Below are positions 35,166 to 46,588 of a stretch of 64,000 nucleotides of DNA, in pieces. The translations under genes and the position numbers were made by a program. The notes beneath the pieces were generated by a model. That model made no database searches. It was not told where the DNA came from and worked only from the letters and a program-made list of their open reading frames with translations. The first letter of the stretch is position 1. Every line of letters starts with the position of its first letter. Source of the stretch: Caenorhabditis elegans (taxonomy: Eukaryota; Nematoda; Chromadorea; Rhabditida; Rhabditidae). The stretch lies in NCBI RefSeq assembly GCF_000002985.6, contig NC_003283.11:15501501-15565500 (forward strand), given 5' to 3'.

Positions 35166-36486
35166 ATGGATATCAAAGTGATTCGCGAGAAGTTGACCCT
35201 GACAACGTCGATTACGGTGGGTTCCGCGCGAAATTTCTATTCGGAAAAAGTTCAAGTGATTTTTTTTCAGAGCGAATCGGTCGCCGAATACGAGCACGAT
35301 GTCGACGAATGTTGTCGCCTTCTGGAGCACAAGCTCGAGCTGGAAATGGAGAAGAAGCTGCAACTGAGCAATCGGATCGATGTCGTTCAGTCGCAGGTCA
35401 CCGAACTTTGGGATCGCGTGGATAAGGCGAGACGTCGCGAATCGGACATCTCGTGTCGCGTCACCGCCTGGGCTCAGCATTTGTCGGAGATGATGAATGA
35501 GGTATTACATAGTCGTCAAAAAATTATGTGGGTCTCACCACGCTGTGAACGAGGTACTGTAACTCGTGTCGATTTACGGGCACTAACCTATAAAAAGAAC
35601 CACTAAATTTTGAGAATGGGTATTGCGCAACGTATCTGACGCGCAAAATATCCCGTAGCGAAAACTACAGTAATTCGTTAAATGACTACTGTAGCGCTGG
35701 TCCGATTCTGAAAATCAAAAAAAACTTCCGAATTTTCCGAGAAATGTTTCCGAAAATAAAAAAAAGCCCGTAAATCGACATCCGTGCTACAGTAGTCATT
35801 TAAAGAATTACTGTAGTTTTCGCTACGAGATACTTTGCCCGTCAGATATGTTGCATAATACGCATTCTCAGCATTTAGTGTTTTTGTAATAGCGACCCGT
35901 GAATTATCACAATGAAAAGTAACCTTTTGTCCGCGTGACGAGACCATGCGCGTAAGATATGGCGAAAACTAATATTATATGCAATTTTTTGTTCAGGTGA
36001 AGCTGAAAAAGGCTAAGATGGGCACAACGATGGAAATATCCGCGACACTTTCTGCTGAAATTCAAGAAAGTCTGGATTTACTCGCGGAAAAGCGAGTGAT
36101 TGTTCAGAGAATGCGGGAGGAAATCGACTATCGTCGCCACTTGCACAAGGTTTTTATTAATAAATCTGAAAATGTTTAAAGCAATATTGAAACATTTTCA
36201 GCAACAACTCAAAGATTTGAAGCTGGATTGTGACAGAGAGGAGGAGAAATGCGAATATTGGAATGATAAAAGCGCTGAAATCGAAAAAGTTGTGGAAATG
36301 CTCAAAGAGCAACGCAAATCGCTTGGCGAACGTGTTGAAGAGGAGAAACGAATGGAGCAGGAGCAGAAGAAGATGCTGGAAGAGCTTGAAATGTTGTTGA
36401 AGAAAACTGGGAAGAAACGGCAGATTTTAGATGAAAACGCCAATTTGGTGGCTTCTTTCTCCAGTTTGACCGAGGAAAGCTCTTAA
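35166..36486 (+). CDS. Coiled-coil protein of unknown function
   Basis: Four exons (35166-35216, 35271-35501, 35997-36149, 36202-36486) encode 239 residues. I do not recognise the family. Almost the whole chain is predicted alpha-helical coiled coil, rich in Glu, Lys and Leu with heptad-like spacing (for example LLEHKLELEMEKKLQLSN and ERVEEEKRMEQEQKKMLEEL). There is no signal peptide or membrane segment, so it is probably intracellular and oligomeric. Intron 2 (35502-35996) carries a palindromic repeat. AATAAA lies about 50 bp after the stop. The next gene on the same strand starts 271 bp downstream behind a TTTTCAG acceptor, so the two may form an operon. Additional 5' exons cannot be excluded. 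Confidence 0.75.
35613..35875. repeat. GAAAACTACAGTA palindromic repeat in intron
   Basis: Arms GCGCAAAATATCCCGTAGCG ... ACTACAGTAATTCGTTAAAT and the inverse TACTGTAGTTTTCGCTACGA surround a core with the paired element AATCGACA. It is related to the elements at 12735-12975, 44398-44737 and 50572-50891. Confidence 0.75.
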
Positions 36487-36748
36487 TTTTTATGTTTTTT
36501 TCTTCAAAAGCATTTTTTTTGTGTGTTTTTTCCTCAAAATAAATCATTTTTAATTGTTTTAAAACATGTTTTTGAAATTAATCGTCAATAACGAAAGTTG
36601 CGTCAGCTACCACTGCTAGCGCGTTTCTCGTGTTGCTTGCGCTTTTCTCGATGGCAGCGAATTTTAAATTTAAATATTTAAATTTTCGTTTTTCCTGCCT
36701 AAATTTACTTGTTTTTCACCATTTTTCTTGTGAGTTTATCAACTTTTC

Positions 36749-36757
36749 AGGTAAAAA
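36749..36757 (+). promoter_or_regulatory. Inferred trans-splice acceptor of kinase-like gene
   Basis: AACTTTTCAG ends at 36750, seven bases before the ATG, 264 bp after the preceding stop codon. The position fits an operon-internal spliced-leader site, although the spacing is longer than the usual ~100 bp. Confidence 0.5.
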
Positions 36758-39700
36758 ATGAACAGAAATCGCAAAGGACACGATTTAGAAAACATTGAGC
36801 ATCGATTCACCGATGAGGACTTGGCAGGTCTGAAGGAGCAAAAGCTTTTTAATGGTAAATGGATTATTTTGGAGAAAAAGGAGAAACGAGGAGCCGCGTA
36901 TTGTTATCTTGTGTGTGACAAGCCGTGCAAGAAATTTGTGAGTTATTAAAAAAAATTAAATTTAAAAAAAAAAAAAGTAAAAAAAAAATTATTATTCGAA
37001 TTTTCAGGGGATTCTTTACTTGGAAATCGGCGAGGACAACGTGACAACCATCGCGAATCAAGTAGATTTCTATCATCAGCAATCGTCACTTGGCTATTCT
37101 CATCGATTTTCCGCTTTAATTGATGCCGGAATCATAAATAATCACGTCTTCTTCATGGTCGTCAGAATCCGTGCAGGACCCACTTTACATGATCTTTTAA
37201 AATGTCTGAGCAGTGATAAAATGTCCGTAACTACTGCCAGTTTCCTCGCTGTCGACATGATTTCTGCTATCGAAATTCTGTCAGCTTCCGGATGGGTTTT
37301 GAGAAATTTCGACTCGAAACAATGGATGTTGGATATCAAAACGAGGCAGTTTTATTTGGCCGATGCTACTGATGTACGGACTATGTTTCCGCTTTTAAAA
37401 TAACAATTTCCACTAAAAAATTGCAAGAAAAATCGCGATTTTCAGCAACTTTTCACCTAGAAAACGCATTTTTTCGGAATTACACGAAAAAACCAATTTT
37501 CTTAAAAATTCACCTAAAAAATCTCGATTTCCAGCATTTTTTCACCTGAAAAGCGTATTTTCTTGGAATTGTACAAAAATCGCCGATTTTTAGCAATGTT
37601 TTCACATAAAAAACTTAATTTTTTGGATTTATACAACAAGAAACCCCGATTTTCAGTAATTTTCCTGAAATTCGCCCGAAAAATCTAAATTTTCAGCAAT
37701 TTTCACCGAAAAAGCGTATTTTCTTCGTATTATACAAAAATCTGTGATTTTTAGCAATGTTTTCACATAAAAAACGTATTTTCTCGGTAAATCCACAAAA
37801 AACCAATTTTCAGTTATTTTTCTTGAAATTTGCCCGAAAAATCTCAATTTCCAGCAATTTTTACCTAATGGGGTTATTCAAGTAGTGTCGGAAAATTAAA
37901 AAGTGTAGAAAAATTACGTCACAACCTTATTCAAGTAGATAAAAACATGTATTTAAATACATTTGTGACGTCACAAATGTATTTAAATACATTTTGCTAC
38001 ATTACTTGAATAACCCCATAAAAATTTGAAATTTTTGGGAAAAATGAATAAAAGTCCCAGAATCGTCTGAAAATCAACATTGTTGGTTTCAAAAACTCCG
38101 CAAAACAGCGAGTTTCTTTAGAAAAATTATTAAAAACATATACTTCGTCAAAAAAAAACAATTTCTACTGAAAAAAACTAAAAATCGCAATTTTCAGTCG
38201 AAATTCGAGTTTATTTTTTCGATTTTATTTTTTTATTAATCAAATTTTTGATTTCTTGGAAGAAATTTCGGTTTCAGACTCTTAAAATAAACAATTTATG
38301 CATTTAAAACCCCAGATTCTCGTTAAAAATCGATTTTTCTCATACTAAAATTCCAAAAATTTGCAGATCACCGTCTCCTCTGACAAACGTCACCGTGCCA
38401 TCGACGAGATTCATCTCAGAACAGCCGAATCTATAGATTTGCATTGGAAAACCGGAGATTTGATCTACGCGCCGCGCTCTTTTGTCGATCGAGATCAATC
38501 TCATCGAATGACTGAATTGGATATGATGGAAATGATGCTCTATGTGCTCTACGATTGGACACATGGAAAATTGCCGTGGAAATCGTCGAAATCCAGAGAA
38601 AGAATTATGGAAATGAAGGAATTGTTCATTGAAAATTTGCAAAAAGAGCCGGAAGAAACGAATAAAGTCGAGCAGCAAATTGATGTTGATGTTTGGTTCG
38701 ATATCGCGTATGGATTTTGGAAAATTTAGCAAAAAAATGAGATTTTCATGGAAATTCATCCAAAAAATCGGGATTTTCAGTGATTTTTCTTCCTTTAAGA
38801 ATGATTTTTGCTAATTACATTTTTAAAAAATCACGATTTTTAGCTATTTTTCATTTAAAAAATCATTTTCTTGCTAATTATTCAAAAAATTCAAATTTTC
38901 AGTGATTTTTCACCAAAAAAAGTAGAAAAAAGTAGATTTCTTGCAATTTACACAAAAAATCTCGATTGATAGCAATTTTCACCTAAACACAAAACAAATA
39001 ATTATCCCAAAAATCCAGAATTTTAGCATTTTTCCTAAATACTAAAAATCATTTTTCTTGCAATTTTTATAAAAAATCGTCTTCTAATTTTTTTCACTCA
39101 AAAAATAAAATATTTTCCTGAAATTATCCCGAAAAGCCCCGATTTTCAGCTATTTTTCATCGAAAAAAAATCTAATTTTTATGAAAATTCACCCAAAAAA
39201 CCCCGATTTTCAGCGATTTTTCACAAAAAAAGAATACAATTTTCTTCAAAATAACCCGAAAGGTTTCAATTTTCAGCATTTTTTTATGGAAAAAAACTAA
39301 TTCACCCTTTTTTTTTTCACGAAAAATCAATTTTTTTAGAAATTCACCCAAAAATCCAGATTTTCAGCATTTGTTCTTCTAAAAAATATTTTTCTTGCAA
39401 TTTACATAAAAAATCACTTTTTTTAAAAGCAATTTTTCACTTAAAAAAATAAAAATTTATTGTAAACCAGCCGTGGACCGCACCTTCGGCGCAGCCCCCG
39501 ACTTCTGGGGCTGAAAACTAATTTTTCTGAAACTACCGTAATCATACAGTACTCCTACCGTACCACTATTGTACCACTACAGTACCCCGACTATATCCCT
39601 ACACTAAGCCCAACTCACTATCCTCCAGAAGCCAAAACGTCACAGAATACAAAGACTACATAGACTACAAACTATGGACAAACGGAATAAGCGCTTTATA

Positions 39701-42700
39701 TATAGTAAATGATTACCTGAAATATTTAGATTTTAAGCAATTTTTCCGAAAAATTGAATTTTCCTGCAGCATTTTCCATTTTAGCAGTTTTTTTTTAACG
39801 GTAAAAATGTCAATTTTCAGACTCCGAAACTTTGCAAAACATCTGAAAGTGGCAAAAGAAGAGCAAGAAAAGCTTGAAAAACTGCCGGTTCGTGGTGGAG
39901 CATGGTGTCCAAAGGGTCCACGTGCTGGAGCACAAATTTCGACTGTAAATCGATATTTTCTGGAATTTTTGAGCTAAAATTTCGTATTTTTCAGGTGAAT
40001 TATCGTGGAATCATTGACGATTTCTACAAAATTGTGTGCAGCGGACGACCGGCTTGGGCTCTTCATTGGCGGGATGTAATGCTCGATTGGGACCGGAAAC
40101 TGGAGAATACGGTACGATTTGGGATTCAATTTTTTGCGGAAAATTGGCCAAATTAGCGAGAATTGCCAAAAATGGATTTTTTGAGAGAAAAAAATAGTTT
40201 TTTTTCGTTTAAAATTGAATTTTTCACAAAAATGTAATTTTTTTTGTTGAAAAATTGAGAAAAAAAACTTTCCGTGAAAATGTCCAATTATTCATGAAAA
40301 ATTGAGTTTTTCATATAAAATTGAACTTTTTGTAAAAAAAATTGAATTTTTTATGAAAAAAAAATTATTTGTCATCGGAAAAATAAATTTTTTTTTTGTT
40401 GGAAAATTTACTTTTTAGTGAAATATTTGAAAAAAAAACAAGTTTTCTGTGGGAAAATTGAATCGTTAACAAAAAAAAAATTTTCATGGAAAATGTAATT
40501 TTTAGTGGAAAAATTGAATTTTTCGTAAAAAATATTGGTATTTATTGAAGAATAACAATGTTCGTTAAAAAAAATTTAAGTGGAAAAAATTGAAAAAATC
40601 GAGTTTTTTGTTTAAAATTGAATTTTTCACAAAAATATAATTTTTAGTAAAAAAAAATTGAAAAAAAAACAAAAATTGAGATTTTAGCTGAAAATATTTT
40701 TTTACAAAGTCTGAAAAATGTTCAAAACGCCCTTTTACGAAATACAGTAGTTTTGGGCTATTTTTGGATACCCACCTGCAAATTCAGTTTTTTTTTCAAA
40801 ATTTTCTTCTAAAATAATAATTAATTTCAGCCAGAAACATCGAAAATGTTCGAAGCCTACGAAAAACACCAGAGATCTCTCGAAATTTCGGAAGAATGGG
40901 AACGTCTACAAGCGACTCGCGAACATTATACAGTGATGAAAAATCACACAGAAACGGAAATGGCAAAGAATCAGGCGGCAATTGTTGAGTATTTGATGCC
41001 AGAAGAAGAAGCTAAAGAGGAACCTATTGATAAGAAGAAAGATCCAGAAGAAGAAGCAGCAGCAGCTGTTGTAGGGAAGAAAAGAAGAGGAAGAAAGCCT
41101 AAAAAGAAGGATGATCCGAAAATGGAATTGAAGGATGAAGTGAAAGATTTGAAAGATTTCGTGGTTGAAGGTATACAAGTTACAGAATTTTCAAAAAGTC
41201 GGCTTCATATGAGCGGCAAACGATTTTTTCCAACAAATTGCCGGAATTGGAATTGCCGATTTGCCGAATATGCTGGAAAACTGGCAAATTGCGGAATTTG
41301 ACGGAATTGAAATTTCCGACAAATTGGCGAACTTCATCCCCGTGACTATTCTGTAGACTTTTCAAGCCTGTTTATAGACTTTTGGGTAGCTATAACAGAT
41401 GATACTGATGAATAATGCGTATCTAATAACTATTTAATCTACGAACTCTGATATAGTTGTGTAACAGATTAAAGACCTGTAAATATACTTATTTTTGCTC
41501 AATCTCCTAAATCTCGGAGCTAATTCTGATTTCCAACTTAGCCACTGATCACTTAAGAAATTATTTAGGTGATATATGATTCATAAATGCAAAACATAGT
41601 TTTTTGAAAAGAACATTCATTTTATTGAAAAAATTTGAAAAATACAAAAAAAAACAGCGGTTAGTCGTTCAACGCACGACAACGAAAAACTTCAATCAAA
41701 TCCGCAATAACTTGATACAAAACTGTCCATGCTTGCCGTGTCTCATCGTCCAACTGATAGCCATTACACTCCTTCACGACTTCCAGAACAGGCTCAATCA
41801 TGTGCTGAAAGGTGGCGAATTTTAGAAGATTGTCAATGGAAGTTTGCTTCAACATGAGACATCCCCAAATTAGGGCTTCAGGTAGGCGCGGCATCAGGGC
41901 CTCTGCCTCCAACCTGCCCGTCCCTCGCCTCATTTCTGCACTAAGGCTCGCGACGCGAGGCAGGCGTAGGCCACTGCAAGGCACGGCAGGCATTTTTGCG
42001 CCTACATGGAAGCCCTGCTCAAAATATGTCCTACGATCACTCACAATAACATGATTCCTCTGAACATTCCACTTGATATGAGCCACTGCGATTCTTGACA
42101 TTGATTTTCCCAATGCCTCCTCGTCTCTCATCGAGTCTATGATCTTTCCAAGGCCGTTCAGGTACACTGAAGCGTGTCTTCTGTGAAATAATCATATTAT
42201 TTGTTTTTCCGAAGCTTTAACAAGTCTCTTAGTAGCTTACCTCAACTCTACTGCATTCATTAGACTTGAATCAGGGATTGCTCGGAATTGTGGCCAAATC
42301 AACTTGTAGCGTGGATACTCGGAGAATAATCTGAAAATTATTCAGTGAAATTTGGAGATTCTCAGATAATAATGAACGAACCGGACGAAGATTTTCAAGC
42401 CGTTTCTGACACAATCTTGCAAGATTGGAGCAAATGTTTTCTGAAGAACATCTCTCTGACGATCCGACAGACGGGAAGTCTCATCGATGATTTTTCGAGC
42501 TGAAATTAGTTTTTTTTATGGATCTAAGATACAATATTTCGTGTTTGGTGTTTTCCGGAAATTTTGATATCACTCTGCTCGGAAAGTGGAATTAGTCAAA
42601 AATCGACTACATCAGAAATCACTGGATCTAGCGGAAATACTCTGAATATAGGAAGTGAAAAGGAACTTGGAAAAGTGCGAAAAATCACGGATTTTCTGGA

Positions 42701-44930
42701 ATTCTGAGCACATCATTCTAAGATGCAATGCGATTTCCGATTATGAGTACTTTGAAGCTTATGAAATCCGGCTGGAGCTTGAAATAATTTTATGAATCAT
42801 TTCACAATTTTATGAACTGATTAAAAATGTGTTCCGTTTGAAATTTACCTAGTAAATGGTCGGGAACCGAATTACTCATAACCATATTGTTGTCAATTTC
42901 TGACTTGTCAAAAGCATCGAAAGATGACAAAAACTTTCGATTCTGACCACCGTCATTACATCGTCTCATCGGTGACGGTGAAGCGAGGTCTATTTGTATT
43001 TGAAAAGAGGTGCTCATTATTATTCGAATAGTGCGAAAAGGAATAGAATGACACTGCGGAGGAAAATCCTCGCATTGTTATAATTTTTGGATAAGAAAGG
43101 ATTAGGAGGAGATGAAGCCTAACGAATTTCTCTAGTTTTTGTGCTCACCGAGTGGGTCAACGGGAACCGCATTCTCTTTCTCGGAGGACGTCGTTTTCGG
43201 TTTCTCAGCCACTTTCGCAGGTTTTTCTACAATTATTGTGACAGGCTTCTCCGACGACTTCTTTTGCTCTTTGTGCTCAATGATTGTGGGCTCTTTGAGC
43301 GAATTTTGTGGCCTCGCATCCCGTTGGACATTCACTTCTTCGATGTGCTGTTCAATAAGTTGACGATACATTTTTCTGGAATTCTGGAATTTCCGGTATC
43401 GGAAAATGAAGAATACGCGAAGAAATGGAAATTTGAAATTGCGTGAATTTGGATTTTGTTTCAAAAAAATCCAAAATAGTCTCAAATTCAGAAAAACCAC
43501 AAACGAAAACGAAAAAAAAAACACTGTTTTCACAGTTTTGGCTATATTCACTGTTTGAAATTCCTCCAAAATGAGAACTGCAACCAATCAGCTGAAGTGG
43601 GCGGAGTTCGGAAATGCTGATTGGTCGGGGAGTTCTTATTTTCGAGGAAATAAAAATAGGCGATTTAGCCAAAATTGAAAAAAGAATGAGCTTTCAAAAG
43701 CTGGATTTTACCAGAATTTGAGAATATTTTGGACTTTATAAAACCTTTTAAAAAATGAGTTTAAAATGAAATGACACGAATTAGGATCCGGAGATTCGTC
43801 TGACAGAAGTGAATGGAACAAAAGCTCACACAGAAAATTCTGTCTGGTCAGATTAAATTATTCAAAAAAAAAATTCCGCCTTTCATCATTTAGATGAGAC
43901 TGTGACGAAATACATAGAACACTGACAAATTCTAGGAAATTGAGGATATAAATCAGAGAACCAGTCTCTGAAAGCTGGAAAAATATCGCTAAAAAAATGT
44001 CTTCTTATCTTCTGAAAATGAGTAGGAGAGAGGAGGATTAATTGCTAAAAAAAAGGGTATATGATCATATGATGGGTATCTTTTGTTGTTCGGTGAATCC
44101 TAGGTTAGTCAGATGTTGAAACTTTCTGCTCAATTTCAGTTTAATAAAAAAAAAACGGAAAATTTGCGGAATATATGCACGTGGTGTCAGGCTGTCTCAT
44201 TGCGGTTTGATCTACAAAAAAATGGGGGAATTTTTCTCTTAGAAAAATGTGACGTCATCACACTCTTAACCATGCAAAATCAGTTGAAAAGTCTGCGTCT
44301 ATTCTCCCGCATTTCTCGAAGATCAAACCAAAATGGGACATTCTGACACCACAATATGGATATTTCTGATTCGATGGCTTTGAACTAAAAGTATTACGGT
44401 AACACAAAATTATGAGAATGCGTATTGCGCAACATATTTGACGCGCAAAATATCTCGTAGCGAAAACTAAAGTATTTCGTTAAATTACTACTGTAGCGTT
44501 TGTGTCGATTTACGGGCTGCTCGATTTTCGAAATGAATTTCTTTTCGAATAGTTACAGCGATATTTTTATTCTACCGATACATAAATTAGTTTAATTCAT
44601 ATCGAAAATCGAGCCGCCCGTAAATCGACACAAGCGCTACAGTAGTCATTTAAAGAGTTACTGTAGTTTTCGCTACGAGGTATTTTGCGCGTCAAATATG
44701 TTGCGCATTCTCATAATTTTGTGTTCCCGTAATATACTGCTGAAAAGTCGAGAGTTGGCTCCAATTATATATTCTATAGAACTTCCTAACAAAAAACCTT
44801 TTTTCTCAATTTTGCAGAAAGCACGTCGGCCTCTTCTAGTGCACCAAAAAAACGACCGTGCTGCTCGTCTGGCTCGCCGTTAAAATCGTCCGGTGGAAGA
44901 AGACGTGGTTGTGAAATCAGAAGAAAATGA
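36758..44930 (+). CDS. Divergent CK1/TTBK-like protein, probable pseudokinase
   Basis: Seven exons encode 526 residues: 36758-36937, 37008-37373, 38367-38707, 39821-39944, 39995-40111, 40831-41170, 44818-44930. The C-lobe resembles the nematode CK1/tau-tubulin-kinase-like family: a MTELDMMEMMLYVLYDWTHG helix followed by KLPW corresponds to the usual RDD-LxSLxYxL...G-LPW block. Catalytic motifs are degraded. There is no glycine-rich loop, the VAIK Lys aligns with Tyr, HRDxKPxN reads VLRNFDSKQ (residues 157-165), and DFG reads DAT (179-181). A regulatory or scaffold role is inferred. The tail is Glu-rich then basic (VVGKKRRGRKPKKKDD), ending GGRRRGCEIRRK. The last exon lies after a 3.65-kb intron that hosts opposite-strand genes; this join is the least certain, and the protein could instead end at 41301. 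Confidence 0.78.
37869..38018. repeat. TGGGGTTATTCAAGTA-ended palindromic element
   Basis: TGGGGTTATTCAAGTA at the left and TACTTGAATAACCCCA at the right are perfect 16-bp terminal inverted repeats of a 150-bp element. It contains a perfect 46-bp palindrome (37947-37992) centred on TGACGTCA. It lies in intron 2 of the kinase-like gene. Confidence 0.85.
38708..39820. other. Kinase-like gene intron 3 with repeated splice-acceptor-like motifs
   Basis: The intron is built from loosely repeated units of the form AAAAAATC...GATTTTCAGC..ATTTTTCAC. It therefore contains many sequences matching the nematode 3' splice consensus TTTTCAG. The same texture fills intron 2 (37374-38366) and part of intron 5 (40112-40830). 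A more GC-rich block (39470-39660) with repeated GTACCACTA-type sequence looks like an inserted repeat. Confidence 0.6.
41661..43017 (-). CDS. glb-14: Globin
   Basis: Five exons (43017-42849, 42499-42382, 42330-42241, 42180-42045, 41804-41661) encode 218 residues. A 65-residue Ser/Asp/Asn-rich extension precedes the globin fold. Helix A begins near LSDRQRDVLQKTFAPIL. Landmarks by my alignment to myoglobin and neuroglobin: Pro102 (C2), Trp108 at CD1, Phe111 (CD4), His128 (E7, in LRRHASVYLNGL) and His160 (F8, in IAVAHIKWN). The E7-F8 spacing of 32 equals that of neuroglobin. Both heme-ligating His are present, so heme binding, possibly six-coordinate, is expected. CD1 is almost always Phe, so Trp is odd. 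Oxygen sensing or redox roles are known for other C. elegans globins and are only inferred here. AATAAA follows the stop (41621 on this strand). The symbol is from memory (F21A3.6). The gene lies within the last intron of the kinase-like gene. Confidence 0.88.
43132..43371 (-). CDS. Small hydrophilic protein, unknown
   Basis: A 79-residue frame starting MYRQLIEQHIEEVNVQRDAR and ending DPLGEHKN, rich in Lys, Glu and Pro-Val repeats (KPVTIIVEKPAKVAEKPK). I do not recognise it. The start was chosen because two TTCCAG acceptors lie just upstream (the nearer one 5 bp before the ATG), as for a trans-spliced gene. The frame stays open upstream to an ATG at 43587, which would add a Phe-rich hydrophobic stretch and basic residues, and that longer form (151 residues) is an alternative. 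Its stop is 114 bp before the globin start on the same strand, a spacing typical of C. elegans operons. Both lie in an intron of the opposite-strand kinase-like gene. It could be non-coding. Confidence 0.45.
   Translation of the reverse strand: MYRQLIEQHIEEVNVQRDARPQNSLKEPTIIEHKEQKKSSEKPVTIIVEKPAKVAEKPKTTSSEKENAVPVDPLGEHKN
44174..44356. repeat. Palindromic repeat, CTTGATCTAC family, copy 2
   Basis: It starts CACGTGGTGTCAGGCTGTCT, then TTTGATCTAC, and ends GATCAAACCAAAATGGGACA then TCTGACACCAC. This is the inverse arrangement of the copy at 22783-22936, with GTGACGTCATC in the core. Confidence 0.65.
44398..44737. repeat. TTACGG-ended palindromic element, copy A
   Basis: Terminal inverted repeats begin TTACGGTAACACAAAATTAT and end with the inverse ...GTTCCCGTAA, flanked by TA on both sides, as for Tc1/mariner-type insertions. 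Inner arms carry GCGCAAAATATCTCGTAGCG and ACTACAGTA. It lies in the last intron of the kinase-like gene, 80 bp before exon 7. Its core is almost the same as that at 50572-50891, inverted. Confidence 0.85.
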
Positions 44931-44990
44931 TGATTTTTAGGTACAAAATTTATTTTTTAATTTTTAATGAATGAAAATGGTGAAAAAATG

Positions 44991-45230
44991 GTGCGCCGGT
45001 CTCGGCACGACGAATTTTTGTTAAATTTAAAAAGGTGTGCGCCTTTAAAGAGTACTGTAATTCCAAATTTGTGTTGCTGCGGAATGAATTTTCATAGTCT
45101 TATTTTAATACAGGTTTTAAAAAAAAATTTCTATCGAAATTTTGAAAAATCCATGAAAATTCAGCAGCAACGAAATGTTGAAACTACAGTACTCTTTAAA
45201 GGCGCGCATGTTTTTTTGAACATTTGAACT
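44991..45230. repeat. Palindromic repeat, GGTCTCGACACGACAA family, copy 3
   Basis: The left end reads GCCGGTCTCGGCACGACGAA then GCGCCTTTAAAGAGTACTGT. The right part has ACAGTACTCTTTAAAGGCGC. It begins about 60 bp after the kinase-like stop codon. Confidence 0.75.
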
Positions 45231-46374
45231 AGTCACGAGTTTTTGGTGCAAAAAGTTCAGATCAAATTTGCCGGTTTTTCGATTTTTCAAAAAAAAAAAA
45301 GCGGTTTGACCAAATTTTTCACAATTTTCAAACCCTTGATTCAGATTGGGTCCGCTCTTTTTAAAAATTTTTAGGCAAAAATGAGAAATAGTTGCGAATT
45401 TTTATCAGTTTAAAAGTTTTTTTTTTTTTTAATTCAGAAATTCGTCACTTGTACCATCAATCAATTCTCTGGAAGATCAATCGATTTTAATTTTTTTTTA
45501 ATTTTTAAATAATTGTTTTGTTTAATGTTATCCCGTTATATTTGTTGAATTTTTTTGTCGTAATACAATTTTTTTTTGTTGAAAATTTTACGAAATTTCT
45601 TGATATCAAAAATTGAGAGAAAACCAAAAAGAGCAAAGCTTATCATTTTTCCAGTAACATCACTTTTTTTCGGAATTGGCACGGATTTAGACTATGAATG
45701 GCAAGCCAATTGTGTGTGCGAGGAGAATGATGTGATATTTCCAAAAAAGAGAAGAAAATAGCAATTAATTCAGGATATTATATGATCAAAGTACTGGGAC
45801 ATTGACACAAATGAAGGGACCGACTGAAAATTTAATAAAAATTTAGTTTTTTTTGCGAAAAAAAAATTAAAATTTTCATGTAAAAGCAGAATTTTTCGTG
45901 AAAAAAAATGGTTTTTGTCAGAAAAATGTTTCAAAAAATCGGCGATTTTCCCAATTTCTGAAAAAAATCCGCCAGCCCGACTTTTATACTTCTTATTTCA
46001 ACTCGACAGCCTACTTCCGAATCCCGTTAAAATGGGCGGAGCCTAGTGTATTCCTGGAGCTCTTGGAGCAGCACAGAGTACTTCCGGTCACAGAAACGCC
46101 GCCGATTTTCTCTTTCTTCGAAAAAAAAAGTCATTTGTGAATAAGATTTCACGTTCTTCTGCAAAAATGAGCACAATGTGAACTCAGCTGGAGCTTCCGG
46201 TAAAGGGCAAAACATGTGAAATTGGCTGAAATTCTTGGAATGACCAGGGGATCCAAAAACCAGAACTTTTCTTCGTTTTCTTCCAATTTATCAGCAAAAA
46301 ATGTTCAGAATTTGCCGCGAATAAGTAAGTTTACAAAAATATTAGAAGACCTGCAAGATTTAAACAAAAATATT

Positions 46375-46456
46375 CGCTGCAAGCAGGGTTCGAACCTACG
46401 CGGGCAATGCCCATTGGATTTCAAGTCCAACTCCTTAACCACTCGGACATCGCAGC
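46375..46456 (-). tRNA. tRNA-Ser (anticodon TGA), copy 1
   Basis: An 82-nt class II tRNA with the long variable arm (GGGCATTGCCC) of serine tRNAs. The acceptor stem GCTGCGA pairs with TTGCAGC, the anticodon loop is CTTGAAA, and the B box is GGTTCGAACCC. It is an inverted duplicate of the gene at 49112-49193, differing at about two positions, and flanking sequence is shared. Confidence 0.95.
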
Positions 46457-46588
46457 CCGTTTTGTCTGTAGATGCCAAAATGTTTGCTTTACGGCAGGTC
46501 GATAGTGGACAGGTGCTGTATAGGAGGACGGGATGGGGTGACGATTAATCAGACTGTAAATATTACGATTTTTGCTGGAAAAGGTCGC

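Noticed and set aside
41171..41301. Read-through C-terminus of the kinase-like protein
   Set aside because: The sequence is a CAAATTGCCGGAATTG-type repeat and begins with a GT donor, so an intron is preferred. It is kept as an alternative.
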